A stretch of DNA of 11,990 nt, taken from NCBI GenBank assembly GCA_902796775.1, contig CADBQK010000101.1, positions 1 through 11,990 on the forward strand, read 5' to 3'. Below are positions 1-7,927 of the stretch, piece by piece. The position numbers and the translations under genes are program-made. The notes below the pieces were generated by a model. The model ran no database searches. It saw nothing but the letters and a program-made list of their open reading frames with translations, and was not told the origin of the DNA. The DNA is from an uncultured Lachnospiraceae bacterium (lineage in GTDB: Bacteria; Bacillota_A; Clostridia; Lachnospirales; Lachnospiraceae). Position 1 is the stretch's first letter; each line of letters starts with the position of its first letter.

Positions 1-167
1 ATGTTCTGTCAAGGTACAGTGGGGAGGATGCCAGGCAGATCGCCGAGGCAGAGCAGTCTGCTGCTGAGGCAGCGGTGCTTATTGCGGCTGGAGAAATTGT
101 TCAGGCAATGAATAAATATAACAGGAATATACATCCGGCACCCTCGCAGGAGCCGGATGATCTCTGA
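1..167 (+). CDS. pth: Peptidyl-tRNA hydrolase, C-terminal 54 codons (5' end outside window)
   Basis: The reading frame entering at base 3 stays open for 54 codons to a TGA at 165-167. The residues read VLSRYSGEDA, then an Ala/Glu-rich helix, then EIVQAMNKYN and a short polar tail. Pth proteins typically end in this way: a helix after a short Phe/Tyr-Ser-x-Glu turn, then an AMN-x-(Y/F)N motif. Pth releases the tRNA from peptidyl-tRNAs that drop off the ribosome, in the cytoplasm. The catalytic His and Asp lie upstream and cannot be checked here. Only 21 bases separate it from the next gene, so the two are probably co-transcribed. The order pth (spoVC) then mfd is a known Firmicute arrangement and supports the call. 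The main limit is that only the least conserved end of the protein is visible. Confidence 0.8.
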   Translation, partial: VLSRYSGEDARQIAEAEQSAAEAAVLIAAGEIVQAMNKYNRNIHPAPSQEPDDL

Positions 168-176
168 TCGATTCGC

Positions 177-182
177 GGGTGA
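177..182 (+). promoter_or_regulatory. Ribosome binding site for mfd
   Basis: GGGTGA lies six bases before the ATG at 189. It matches the GGTGA part of the Shine-Dalgarno consensus but is weaker than the AGGAGG sites of the later genes. It favours ATG 189 over the in-frame ATGs at 195 and 219. Confidence 0.5.
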
Positions 183-188
183 AGAAAA

Positions 189-3100
189 ATGGCAATGTCA
201 GCTTTTGCTGTTCCGATGAGGGAACTCGCTGCATTTGAGGAATTAGTGCAGTATTTAAATAAGAAGAAAGCCCCTGTGCAGGCAGATGGATGCATTGATA
301 CGCAGAAATGCCATCTGGCCTGGTGCGCCGGACAGGGGTTCCCCCGGAAGCTGTTCGTAACATACAGTGAGACCAGAGCCCTGGAAATCTGCAGGGATTA
401 TCGATTCTTTGATAAAAATGTCAGGTATTATCCTGCAAAAGATCTGATGTTTTATCATGCAGATATCCACAGTGACCAGATTGCAGGGGAAAGACTATCT
501 GCTGTACGCCCCCTGCTGGATGAAGAACCTGTAACGATCGTCACGACAGTGCAGGCTTTGCTGGACAGGCTTCTTCCGCTCCATTATCTGAGAAGTTTCT
601 GCATGGATATCATGCCTGGAGACAGGCTGGATACAGCCATTCTTGCCGGGCAGCTTGTGCAGATGGGGTTTGAAAGAGTATCCCGGGTGGAAGCTCCCGG
701 TCAGTTTTCTATCCGCGGCGGGATTATTGATGTATATAATCAGTCCGGGGAATCACCGCTTCGAATCGAACTATGGGATGATGAGATCGATTCAATTCGA
801 AGATTTGATCCTCAGAGTCAGAGGTCTCTTCATCAGCTGGAAGGAGCCCGTATTTACCCGGCAGCTGAATATCTGTTTACAGAAGAGGAAAAGGCGAGAG
901 GGCAGAAGCGGATCCGGGAGGAGCTTGCCGTGCAGGCGGCAAAGCTGCGAGGCAGGGGACGTCCGGAGGCGGCAAAAAGGCTGGAGGAAACGACAGAAAG
1001 CTTCCTGGAGGCCATGGAGGAGAGTCCGGTTTATGCAAATGCAGATACTTATCTGGACTATTATTTCCCGAAAGAGATGTCTCTTTGCAGCCTGCTGGAT
1101 TACTTTGATGATGAAAGCAGCTTGCTGATCCTGGATGAACCCCACCGGCTGATTGAGGCCGGGGAAGCGGCTTCACAGCAGCTGGCCGGTGCTATGGAGT
1201 CCAGAGTCCGCGAAGGATATGCCCTGTCCGGGCAAGGGTGGCTGAAAGAAGACTTTGATCAGAAGTCAGAGCAGATCTCTTCGATGAGAGCACTTCTATT
1301 ATATACCCTTTCTCCGGTGCGCCGTTTCTTTTCTCCTGTCTATGCCTGCAGCATGGAAGCTGTCGGGATACGGAATTATTTGGGGAATTTCCATCAGCTG
1401 GTGACAGATCTTGGCAGATGGAAGAAGCTGGGGTACCGCGTGATCCTGGCAGCCAGATCTTCGCTCAGGGGGCAGCAGCTGGCCAGAGATCTGATGGACG
1501 AATCTCTTGCGGCATTTTATACGGAAGATACAGATCATGAGCTGGCTCCGAAGCAGATCATGGTAGTACGGGGGAATCTGGCAGGGGGGATCGAATATCC
1601 GCAGATCCGTTTTGCCATTCTGACTGAAAGTGATATCTTCGGAAGAGAAAAAGGGAAGAAAGAAAGGCGGAGGAAGACAACCGGCGGGAATGCCGGGATT
1701 CAGACAATTGGAGATCTGAAGCCTGGAGATTATGTGGTTCATGAAAAGTACGGAGTCGGAATTTACCGGGGGCTTGAAGAGATCCGCCGGGACGGGACTC
1801 TGCAGGCTCATATCAAGATCGAGTATGCTGGTGGCGGGAGTGTCTATGTAATGGCTTCCCGCCTGGACTTGATACAGAAATTTGCCGCTAAAGATACAAG
1901 CGGTGTGAAACTGAACAGTATTTCCGGACGGGAATGGAACCGGACGACGAGCAGTGTGCGCAGAGCGCTGCAGGAGCTGGCGCAGGATCTGGTGCGTCTG
2001 TATGCTGTACGTCAATCGAGAGAAGGCTTTAGCTGCGGCCCGGACACAGTCTGGCAGGGCGAGTTTGAACAGCTGTTTCCCTTTGAGGAAACGGGTGACC
2101 AGCTTGCTGCGATCCGGGATGTAAAGGCGGACATGGAAAGCACGAAGATCATGGACCGTCTGCTATGCGGGGATGTTGGTTTCGGGAAAACGGAAGTTGC
2201 TGTTCGTGCAGCATTTAAAATGGTGCAGGAAGGCAGGCAGGTAGCTGTTCTGGTACCGACAACCATCCTTGCCCAGCAGCATTTTGCGACATTTACTCAG
2301 AGAATGAAGGATTATCCTGTAAAGATCGGGGTGCTTTCCCGCTTCCGTACAACCAAAGAGATCCGGCAGACTCTGGCCGATCTGGCTGCAGGCAGGGTGG
2401 ATATTGTGATCGGAACGCACCGTCTTCTTTCAAAAGATGTAGTTTTTCATAATTTGGGACTGCTGGTAGTAGATGAAGAGCAGCGTTTTGGTGTGGCGCA
2501 TAAGGAAAAGATCAAAAAGATGCGTGAAACCGTAGATGTACTGACACTGACAGCAACTCCCATTCCACGTACCATGCATATGAGCCTGATCGGGATCCGG
2601 GATATCAGTCTCCTGGAAGAAGCACCTTCTGACAGGCTCCCGATCCAGACATATGTGATGGAGTTCAGCACGGAGATGGTACGGGAAGCAATCAGCAGGG
2701 AACTGGCCAGAGGAGGGCAGGTTTACTATGTTTTTAACCGCGTAGAAGGAATCCAGGATACGGCGCAGATGATTCGTCTTCTGATGCCGGAAGCCAGGGT
2801 GGCCTATGCCCACGGACAGATGTCCTCAAAAGAAATCGAAGACGTGATGTACCGTTTTGTGAACCGGGAGATCGATGTACTGGTAGCAACCACTATTGTT
2901 GAGACCGGCCTTGATATACCGAATGTAAACACTATGATCATTCAGGACGCTGACCGATTCGGACTATCCCAGCTTTACCAGCTGCGCGGGCGTGTTGGCA
3001 GATCCGGACGGATGGCTTATGCATTCCTGATGTACTCACGAGATAAACTCCTGAAAGAAACTGCACAGAAGAGGCTGGCTGCGATCAAGGAATTTACAAG

Positions 3101-3755
3101 ACTTGGATCAGGCTACAGGATCGCAATGCGGGATCTGGAGCTGCGCGGGGCAGGCAGCCTGCTGGGGGAGAAGCAAAGCGGACATATCGCGAAAGTCGGC
3201 TATGATCTGTACTGCAAACTGCTGGCAGATGCGATTGCGGATGTCAGAGGAGAGAGCAGGCCGCAGACTTTTGAAACAATACTTGAGCTTCCGGTCGACG
3301 CCTATCTGCCCGGCTCCTATATTCCGGATGAGCTGCAGCGGCTCGAGCTTTATAAAAAAATAGCGGCAATCCGGGACGAGGAAGACTATAGCGATATCCT
3401 GGATGAGATGATCGACCGTTTCTCAGATCCTCCTGACAGTGCCAGGTTCCTGCTGGAAAGCGCGCTGATCAAGGCGCTTGCACACCGGGCCTATGTCCAG
3501 GATGTGAAGATAATGGATGGAAAAGCGGTTTTCACGATGACAGCCAGCGCACCTCTGGATGCCGGGGGGATCAATGCCCTTGCCGGAATCTTCGGGAATA
3601 GTATTCACTTCCGGGCAGGAAAAGGCCGGCTTCCGGAGTTTTCACTGGATATCCGGGGCAAAGAGGGCAAGGAGCTTCTGGCGGGCTGCCGGCAATTCCT
3701 GGAAGAATTGTATGGTAGTTTTCAGGGAATGGCACAGGCAGAATCGTCTCCTTGA
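189..3755 (+). CDS. mfd: Transcription-repair coupling factor Mfd (complete, 1188 aa)
   Basis: Mfd recognises RNA polymerase stalled at DNA damage, pushes it off with its DNA translocase and recruits UvrA to start nucleotide excision repair. Every expected part is present. A UvrB-like N-terminal module includes RFFDKNVRYYPAKD and FSIRGGIID (about residues 173-181). The RNA polymerase-interacting (CarD-like) domain begins at GDYVVHEKYGVGIYRG (513-528). The RecG-like translocase has Walker A GDVGFGKT (661-668), the DEEQ box (762-765), the TLTATPIPRT motif, ETGLDIPN (from 905) and QLRGRVGR (931-938). A C-terminal regulatory domain runs to the end. The length is close to the 1148 residues of E. 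coli and 1177 of B. subtilis Mfd, so the gene appears intact. I see no missing catalytic residue. The start is ATG 189; ATG 195 and ATG 219 are in-frame alternatives. It follows pth closely, and its stop codon lies inside the -35 box of the next promoter. Confidence 0.98.
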   Translation: MAMSAFAVPMRELAAFEELVQYLNKKKAPVQADGCIDTQKCHLAWCAGQGFPRKLFVTYSETRALEICRDYRFFDKNVRYYPAKDLMFYHADIHSDQIAGERLSAVRPLLDEEPVTIVTTVQALLDRLLPLHYLRSFCMDIMPGDRLDTAILAGQLVQMGFERVSRVEAPGQFSIRGGIIDVYNQSGESPLRIELWDDEIDSIRRFDPQSQRSLHQLEGARIYPAAEYLFTEEEKARGQKRIREELAVQAAKLRGRGRPEAAKRLEETTESFLEAMEESPVYANADTYLDYYFPKEMSLCSLLDYFDDESSLLILDEPHRLIEAGEAASQQLAGAMESRVREGYALSGQGWLKEDFDQKSEQISSMRALLLYTLSPVRRFFSPVYACSMEAVGIRNYLGNFHQLVTDLGRWKKLGYRVILAARSSLRGQQLARDLMDESLAAFYTEDTDHELAPKQIMVVRGNLAGGIEYPQIRFAILTESDIFGREKGKKERRRKTTGGNAGIQTIGDLKPGDYVVHEKYGVGIYRGLEEIRRDGTLQAHIKIEYAGGGSVYVMASRLDLIQKFAAKDTSGVKLNSISGREWNRTTSSVRRALQELAQDLVRLYAVRQSREGFSCGPDTVWQGEFEQLFPFEETGDQLAAIRDVKADMESTKIMDRLLCGDVGFGKTEVAVRAAFKMVQEGRQVAVLVPTTILAQQHFATFTQRMKDYPVKIGVLSRFRTTKEIRQTLADLAAGRVDIVIGTHRLLSKDVVFHNLGLLVVDEEQRFGVAHKEKIKKMRETVDVLTLTATPIPRTMHMSLIGIRDISLLEEAPSDRLPIQTYVMEFSTEMVREAISRELARGGQVYYVFNRVEGIQDTAQMIRLLMPEARVAYAHGQMSSKEIEDVMYRFVNREIDVLVATTIVETGLDIPNVNTMIIQDADRFGLSQLYQLRGRVGRSGRMAYAFLMYSRDKLLKETAQKRLAAIKEFTRLGSGYRIAMRDLELRGAGSLLGEKQSGHIAKVGYDLYCKLLADAIADVRGESRPQTFETILELPVDAYLPGSYIPDELQRLELYKKIAAIRDEEDYSDILDEMIDRFSDPPDSARFLLESALIKALAHRAYVQDVKIMDGKAVFTMTASAPLDAGGINALAGIFGNSIHFRAGKGRLPEFSLDIRGKEGKELLAGCRQFLEELYGSFQGMAQAESSP

Positions 3756-3781
3756 CGGAATGCTTATAGATGTAGTACAAT
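3752..3781 (+). promoter_or_regulatory. Sigma-A type promoter for the kinase-like membrane gene
   Basis: TTGACG (3752-3757) and TACAAT (3776-3781) are separated by 18 bases. Each hexamer differs from consensus at one position. The predicted start of transcription is near 3788, giving an 86-base leader before the ATG at 3874. The -35 box overlaps the mfd stop codon (TGA at 3753-3755), so the gene has its own promoter although it also lies downstream of mfd. I see no convincing terminator after mfd, so readthrough is possible. Confidence 0.6.
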
Positions 3782-3823
3782 GATGCAAGTGGCATAACAC
3801 CGGTAATGTGAGCCGGGATTATA

Positions 3824-3850
3824 TGATAAAAACGTCAATAGTCTTTATCA
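3824..3850 (+). promoter_or_regulatory. Leader inverted repeat containing a motif shared with the TPR gene leader
   Basis: TGATAAA at 3824-3830 and TTTATCA at 3844-3850 are exact inverse complements with 13 bases between them. They could be an operator dyad or a leader hairpin. The left half belongs to the 18-base motif TGATAAAAACGTCAATAG (3824-3841), which recurs as TGATAAAAGCGTCAAAAG at 8772-8789 with two mismatches. The regulatory role is inferred only. Confidence 0.35.
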
Positions 3851-3861
3851 TCATAAAGGTT

Positions 3862-3867
3862 AGGAGG
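3862..3867 (+). promoter_or_regulatory. Ribosome binding site fixing the start at 3874
   Basis: A perfect AGGAGG touches the in-frame ATG at 3868, leaving no spacer, and lies six bases before the ATG at 3874. The normal spacing selects 3874. It rules out the far-upstream GTG at 3808, which has no such site. Confidence 0.85.
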
Positions 3868-3873
3868 ATGGTT

Positions 3874-6039
3874 ATGGCCAGGAAGAAGAAAAATGATTTC
3901 TGGGATAATGTTGACGACGAGCAGGTTGTAACATATGATTCGCCAACCGGCGAAGAAGCCCAGATCCCGGAGGACGAGTGGTCTCTGTTTAAGAGTACGC
4001 CTGTTAAGGTGTTTATGAGGATCGTCCTGATGGCTGCCTGCCTGGTTGCCCTTATTTCCGGATATGTAACATACCAGTATATAGAGGACAGGTATGCCAG
4101 CGGCACTTACAGTTCAAATTTCTATGACAGTGCCAGTTTTGCCAAGCAGTATGCAAAAAGCATTAATCAGCTTGCCGGCCTTCTGAAGGCTATGGAGGCG
4201 GATTCTCAGGTGACAAAGGAGGGGAATGAAGAGCTTCTTGCGACCATGGTAGAAAATAACATGGGCAAGGATACCAATTTTTCATTCCTGATCCAGGATG
4301 CGGACCATTATGCGATCGTTTCCAGTGGAGATGATGCGAAGGACCGGATCGAGTCCAGTACACATTATGCTCTGGTGACCAATACAGACGGTGAAGTTTC
4401 CCTGAAAAGCTCACTGTCTCCCGGACTTCTTAATTCCGAGACAGTTTCCAAGGATTTTAAGGATGTGAACGGGGAATATATTATCTATACCGCTGTGGAT
4501 GATGCACTTACTTACCAGGATTCATTTTATAATGCACAGCAGTCTTTTTCCAAGAAGGGTGATTATTTCCATCTTGCCAGAATGGTCGGGATCATTGCAC
4601 TGGTCATTTTCGTGATCGCACTTATATTCTGTATTATTGCAACTGGTCAGGTCAGAGGATATGATGGTGTATACCTGACTGTATTTGACCGGGTTTTCTC
4701 CGAGCTGGCTGTCCTGATCATGGCTGCCGGCGGTGCGGTGATCGCGTACGGAATCTATCGCCTGATCCATATGCAGGGTACGCTGCCCCGTTATGGTGCA
4801 ATCGCACTGGGAGTCGTGGCATATATCTGGACTGTGCGCTGCTACTTCAGCATTGTCAGAAGGATCAAGGCAGCACGCCTGTTCCGCTGCTCCATTGTAG
4901 GGACGATCGTGCGGGGTATAGCTGCTTCTTTCGGAAGGCTTCCCTATCCCTTTGGGGCGTTCTTTGAAGGAATTCTGCTGATTCTGGTGAATGCAGGTAT
5001 CGTATACCTGGTCGTTACGAAGAAATCCTACACTTTCCATGGTATAAAACTTGCCTATGTACTGGCAGGTGTGGCGGCTGTTATAGAGCTGGTCGGCCTG
5101 CTTTCCTATGCAACCGGCGGGATGTCACCTGCTGCAGCAGAGGAAGAGGAAGAGTACGAACCGCTGCCGCTGGAGCCGGAGCCTGTATCGACAGTTGAGG
5201 AGATCGTAACCGGTATCTCCCAGTCAAGTGAGGAAGAACAGCCTCAGCCTGAGATCGATTTTGCTCAGGATCCGTTTATCCAGCCGGGGCTGGGTATAGA
5301 AGAAGAGCAGGATTGGGAGATGATGGATCTGAGCAAGGTCATCGCTTCCGCTGAGAAAGAAAACCGTGAGCAGCAGGAGGCTGCCAGAAGCCAGGAAGCA
5401 GTTCAGGAGCCGGTACGTCCTGTCCTGCAGGAAGATAAAGTGGTTCCCAAGCAGAAGACACAGGTGCTGACTGCCAGTGAAATTGAGGATGTGCTGAGAG
5501 TATCCGGCACAGGAGCGGACGGTGCAGCGATTCCCGCTGTCGGCGAGACTCATGTTTATCCTGGTCCGGAAGCAAAAGCAGAAGAGGTGCAGGCATCTAA
5601 GGAAGATGTTCTGGCTCAGCAGGCAGAAGAGAGCGGCAGAGTCAATTTTGTCCAGCTTAATAAGGAAGTGCGCAAGACATACCGTCCGACACTGAAACAG
5701 AGGGGCATAACGGTTGCCATGAGAGCTCCGGAGAAGCCTGTCATCATTGATATGGACAAGTCCAGCCTGACTATTCTGATCTCGAACATTTTTGATCAGA
5801 TCGTTCGTTTGTCCGCGGATCAGGTTAAGAACTATATCGAGTCCTATGTACAGGATGGGAAAGTAGTATATGTAGCCAGGATCCAGGTAGCTGAGGATAT
5901 GCAGGAGGCTGCCAGGGCAGCTGTATCGGATGGCAGTTTTGATGCGGCACGTAAGATTGTTGAAGCAAATGACGGAAAGTTCGTTGCATCTTTTGAAGGC
6001 AGTATGATGCGGATCGGTATGCTGATGGATGCAGCTTGA
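3874..6039 (+). CDS. Six-helix membrane protein resembling a degenerate sensor histidine kinase (721 aa)
   Basis: The layout is that of a membrane sensor kinase. A charged N-terminus (MARKKKNDFWD) is followed by membrane helix 1 (about 50-69), an outside domain of about 165 residues, then helices near 237-259, 275-297, 308-328, 364-386 and 391-413. An acidic, Gln/Pro-rich linker (about 418-585, including AAAEEEEEYEP) leads to a C-terminal domain (about 588-721). That domain resembles a histidine-kinase ATPase domain: SSLTILISNIFDQIVRLS matches the N-box, and ARKIVEANDGKFVASFEG (692-709) matches the segment after the G2 box. The second, Mg-binding Asn of the N-box is Gln642. No DxGxG box is visible, and no phospho-acceptor His helix lies between the membrane and this domain. 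It is therefore probably an inactive kinase relative that works by binding. No response regulator gene is adjacent. It has its own promoter and ends at a terminator hairpin. The gene reality is near certain; the kinase ancestry is my inference from pattern. Confidence 0.75.
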   Translation: MARKKKNDFWDNVDDEQVVTYDSPTGEEAQIPEDEWSLFKSTPVKVFMRIVLMAACLVALISGYVTYQYIEDRYASGTYSSNFYDSASFAKQYAKSINQLAGLLKAMEADSQVTKEGNEELLATMVENNMGKDTNFSFLIQDADHYAIVSSGDDAKDRIESSTHYALVTNTDGEVSLKSSLSPGLLNSETVSKDFKDVNGEYIIYTAVDDALTYQDSFYNAQQSFSKKGDYFHLARMVGIIALVIFVIALIFCIIATGQVRGYDGVYLTVFDRVFSELAVLIMAAGGAVIAYGIYRLIHMQGTLPRYGAIALGVVAYIWTVRCYFSIVRRIKAARLFRCSIVGTIVRGIAASFGRLPYPFGAFFEGILLILVNAGIVYLVVTKKSYTFHGIKLAYVLAGVAAVIELVGLLSYATGGMSPAAAEEEEEYEPLPLEPEPVSTVEEIVTGISQSSEEEQPQPEIDFAQDPFIQPGLGIEEEQDWEMMDLSKVIASAEKENREQQEAARSQEAVQEPVRPVLQEDKVVPKQKTQVLTASEIEDVLRVSGTGADGAAIPAVGETHVYPGPEAKAEEVQASKEDVLAQQAEESGRVNFVQLNKEVRKTYRPTLKQRGITVAMRAPEKPVIIDMDKSSLTILISNIFDQIVRLSADQVKNYIESYVQDGKVVYVARIQVAEDMQEAARAAVSDGSFDAARKIVEANDGKFVASFEGSMMRIGMLMDAA

Positions 6040-6123
6040 TGCCTGATGACAGGTATCTGCTGCAGCATACGTACTGAGGGAGACACACAGGCCCGGAGTA
6101 CAGGGCGATGAACAGTTCCTTAC

Positions 6124-6176
6124 AAACAAAGGAGGGGAGAACGGCCTATTTCCAGGCGTCCTCCCCTTGTTTCGTG
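6124..6176. terminator. Intrinsic terminator between convergent genes, probably bidirectional
   Basis: GGGGAG (6134-6139) pairs with CTCCCC (6161-6166). Inside it ACG pairs with CGT and CC with GG across one mismatch and one bulge, closing a short loop. TTGTTT follows on the plus strand. On the minus strand the hairpin is followed by TTTGTTTGT, so it can also end the convergent small gene, whose stop is only a few bases away. Confidence 0.8.
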
Positions 6177-6180
6177 TCTG

Positions 6181-6450
6181 TCAGGGATCTTCTTCGATGA
6201 TCTGGATCTCCAGATAATCAAAAGGCAGTGTTTCAATAAAACTATCCTGTGTAAAACGGGTTTTGGATGACCGCCTGAAATCCCGGATATTGGAGTCCAG
6301 CCAGATTGGCTCGGGCAGGTCAAATTCCCTGCAGACCAACGTGACAGCATGCAGGACTTTGGCAGTCCTGCGGTCATCGGAATCGTCCTGGATGGAAACA
6401 TCCTGAAGAAGCCGATTGTTTTTGATCGTTTTTGCCCATAGTGTAAACAT
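6181..6450 (-). CDS. Small conserved-looking protein of unknown function (89 aa)
   Basis: This minus-strand gene encodes a compact acidic protein beginning MFTLWAKTIK and ending LEIQIIEEDP. I recognise the general style (a D-D-S-D-D cluster near residues 22-26, WLDSNIRDF and PFDYLEIQ) from small hypothetical proteins common in Lachnospiraceae, but I know no function. It has no signal peptide, no membrane segment, no Cys pairs and no repeats, so it is probably a single small alpha/beta domain in the cytoplasm. Its stop codon (TCA at 6181-6183 on the plus strand) sits just past the shared terminator, as expected for a real convergent gene. An AAAGGA ribosome binding site lies ten bases before the ATG at 6450. 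The alternative minus-strand frame over the same bases (6120-6401) lacks these signs. It is divergent from the TIR-like/Sel1 gene. Confidence 0.8.
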   Translation of the reverse strand: MFTLWAKTIKNNRLLQDVSIQDDSDDRRTAKVLHAVTLVCREFDLPEPIWLDSNIRDFRRSSKTRFTQDSFIETLPFDYLEIQIIEEDP

Positions 6451-6460
6451 GCGGCTTGAT

Positions 6461-6466
6461 TCCTTT
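6461..6466 (-). promoter_or_regulatory. Ribosome binding site of the small minus-strand gene
   Basis: AAAGGA on the minus strand, ten bases before the ATG at 6450. The spacing is a little long but acceptable. Confidence 0.45.
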
Positions 6467-6490
6467 CTGGTTTACGGTATTTGGAGTAAG

Positions 6491-6498
6491 TATAATAC
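6491..6498. promoter_or_regulatory. Candidate -10 element(s) in the divergent intergenic region
   Basis: A consensus TATAAT lies at 6491-6496 on the plus strand. The same bases read on the minus strand give TATTAT (6493-6498) and the overlapping TATACT, because the sequence is nearly palindromic (GTATAATAC). No good -35 box is found at 16-18 bases for either direction: TGGTTT on the plus strand and TGCAAT on the minus strand are weak. If used on the plus strand, the leader before 6701 would be about 195 bases. In the rest of 6451-6700 I see only small inverted repeats, such as GCGG..AA..TTCCGC at 6597-6611. Confidence 0.35.
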
Positions 6499-6688
6499 TC
6501 TGAAAAGACGGATTGCAGGCTGCACGGTGGATGGGAGCCAGGTCTTGCAGCTGCATAAACAGAATTCGGTTATCATTATATACCTGGCGCCAATTTGCGG
6601 GAAGGTTCCGCTTCTGTTACTATACCATGAATCATTTTGCAGTCAACACCCGGATAAAATGGTTCCTGAAGATTCTGCGGGTTCTTGC

Positions 6689-6693
6689 GGAGG
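6689..6693 (+). promoter_or_regulatory. Ribosome binding site fixing the start at 6701
   Basis: GGAGG lies seven bases before ATG 6701. It supports this start over the ATG at 6416, which would overlap the small minus-strand gene and add residues of non-coding character. Confidence 0.8.
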
Positions 6694-6700
6694 TAGGGGT

Positions 6701-7891
6701 ATGAATAAATATATTTACGTGAATGTTGCGGATGAAAGCAGGCAGGAGGCTGGACCGGTACTGAAGCAGCTTTCTTCTGCAGGTATACATGTGATGCAGG
6801 GAAACATTCGTGAAGATAAGTTAAAAAAAGCAGGACTGGTTCTGCATTTACAGACGATGGCGTCCGAATCTTCGGAATCATTTAAACACAGGAGAGATCT
6901 GGCCTGGAAGCTGGGTCTGGATAGTATCAAATTAAGCCTTTCCGGCGATGGGAAGCCTGCAGATCCGGATCTGCTTCTGACAGCAGCGCTGGAGATTTTT
7001 AAAAGTATGTACAAAAATGAACAGCCTGTTTCGGCTGTACAGCAGGAAAAAAAGATTCTTCCTGACAAGTCCGGCGAGCCGGATACAAAAAATGATTCTG
7101 TCCAGGCAGAAAAAATCCCCCGGGAGCGGGAGATGGAAAGAAAAGAGGAGCAAACACCTCCCGCAGCCGAGAGAGACGTTCCGGAGCCGGGGGCTGCCAA
7201 AGAGAAAAAACCGGAAGATAATATCAGGGAAGAAGAAAGAGAAAAAGCCCGTACAGAAATCAACTGGGAGGTTGGTACGATCCCTGCAGATACGAGAGCA
7301 GAAATGTTCCAGGAAGGCATGGAACTGCTTGGCGGAGAGGAGGGGGCTGCTGTATCTTCTGCGATTACGCTGATTTTAAAAGCGGCTAATCAGGGGTATG
7401 CCCCTGCCCAGTATCAGCTAAGTATTTGCTACGATGAGGGACTGGGGGTACCCAGAAGTCTGCAGGAAGCTGCCAGATGGCGTGAAATGGCTGCTTATGG
7501 CGGGATTGTCAAAGCCCAGGGAGAAATGGGCTATTGCTATGAATGGGGACAGGGTGTTCCGCGTAATATCAGGGAAGCTGTGAAGTGGTATCAGCTGGCT
7601 TCGGAACAGGGGGATTCCCAATCAAAAAACAACCTGGCCTATTGTTATCAGAAGGGCAGGGGAGTTACAAAGGATATGGTACAGGCGCTGCGTCTTTATA
7701 CTGAAGCGGCCCAGGCTGGTGACTCCAGTGCACAGTATAACCTTGCATATTGCTATTGGTATGGTGAGGGTGTGGCAATCAATAAAGAAAGAGCTATCGA
7801 GTTGTTTAAGCAATCGATGGCAGGAGGAAATGTCAAAGCAGCCCAGATGATGCGCATACTGGGCAGGTATGATTATGTATCTCAGGAATAG
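6701..7891 (+). CDS. Sel1-repeat protein with a possible divergent TIR-like N-terminal domain (396 aa)
   Basis: The C-terminal half is a clear series of 36-residue Sel1-like repeats at about 220-255, 256-291, 292-327, 328-363 and a final partial one at 364-396. Each full repeat has the helix pair with A(Q/S/K)xxL/M, then CY, then xxGxGV. Sel1 repeats bind other proteins and often serve as adaptors in signalling. Residues 1-107 look like a small alpha/beta domain: a first strand YIYVNVAD, a helix ending in LKQLSSAGIHV, a strand LVLHLQTMASESS, a helix FKHRRDLAWKLG and a strand SIKLSLSG. That order resembles TIR domains, and TIR-Sel1 proteins exist in Lachnospiraceae. However, the usual SYS-x-D start and the catalytic Glu are not evident, so this part is inference. 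A charged Lys/Glu/Pro-rich linker (about 110-210) joins the halves. There is no signal peptide or membrane helix. It lies 43 bases before the ART-like gene with no terminator between, so the two probably form an operon. Confidence 0.85.
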   Translation: MNKYIYVNVADESRQEAGPVLKQLSSAGIHVMQGNIREDKLKKAGLVLHLQTMASESSESFKHRRDLAWKLGLDSIKLSLSGDGKPADPDLLLTAALEIFKSMYKNEQPVSAVQQEKKILPDKSGEPDTKNDSVQAEKIPREREMERKEEQTPPAAERDVPEPGAAKEKKPEDNIREEEREKARTEINWEVGTIPADTRAEMFQEGMELLGGEEGAAVSSAITLILKAANQGYAPAQYQLSICYDEGLGVPRSLQEAARWREMAAYGGIVKAQGEMGYCYEWGQGVPRNIREAVKWYQLASEQGDSQSKNNLAYCYQKGRGVTKDMVQALRLYTEAAQAGDSSAQYNLAYCYWYGEGVAINKERAIELFKQSMAGGNVKAAQMMRILGRYDYVSQE

Positions 7892-7920
7892 GAAAACAGA
7901 TTCTGACTATTTAAACATCA

Positions 7921-7927
7921 GGAGGAG
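7921..7927 (+). promoter_or_regulatory. Ribosome binding site fixing the start at 7935
   Basis: GGAGGAG lies seven bases before ATG 7935 and within the 43-base gap after the Sel1 gene. The in-frame ATG at 7869 has no such site and would overlap the previous gene. Confidence 0.88.

Noticed and set aside
1299..2015. Minus-strand frame of 238 codons inside mfd
   Set aside because: It lies entirely opposite the conserved Mfd coding region and has no domain features; it is an antisense shadow.
3808..3873. Upstream GTG start for the membrane protein (22 more residues)
   Set aside because: It has no ribosome site and lies in the leader after the promoter; AGGAGG six bases before ATG 3874 is decisive.
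5224..6129. Minus-strand frame of 301 codons opposite the pseudo-kinase gene
   Set aside because: It mirrors the acidic linker and kinase-like domain, has no ribosome site and runs across the terminator side; composition is Cys/Leu/His-rich as expected of a shadow.
6120..6401. Second minus-strand frame over the small 89-residue gene
   Set aside because: It runs through the terminator hairpin and lacks a ribosome site; the 6181-6450 frame has better protein character and signals.
6416..6700. Upstream start at 6416 for the Sel1 gene
   Set aside because: It overlaps the small minus-strand gene and its added residues lack protein-like character; GGAGG lies seven bases before ATG 6701.
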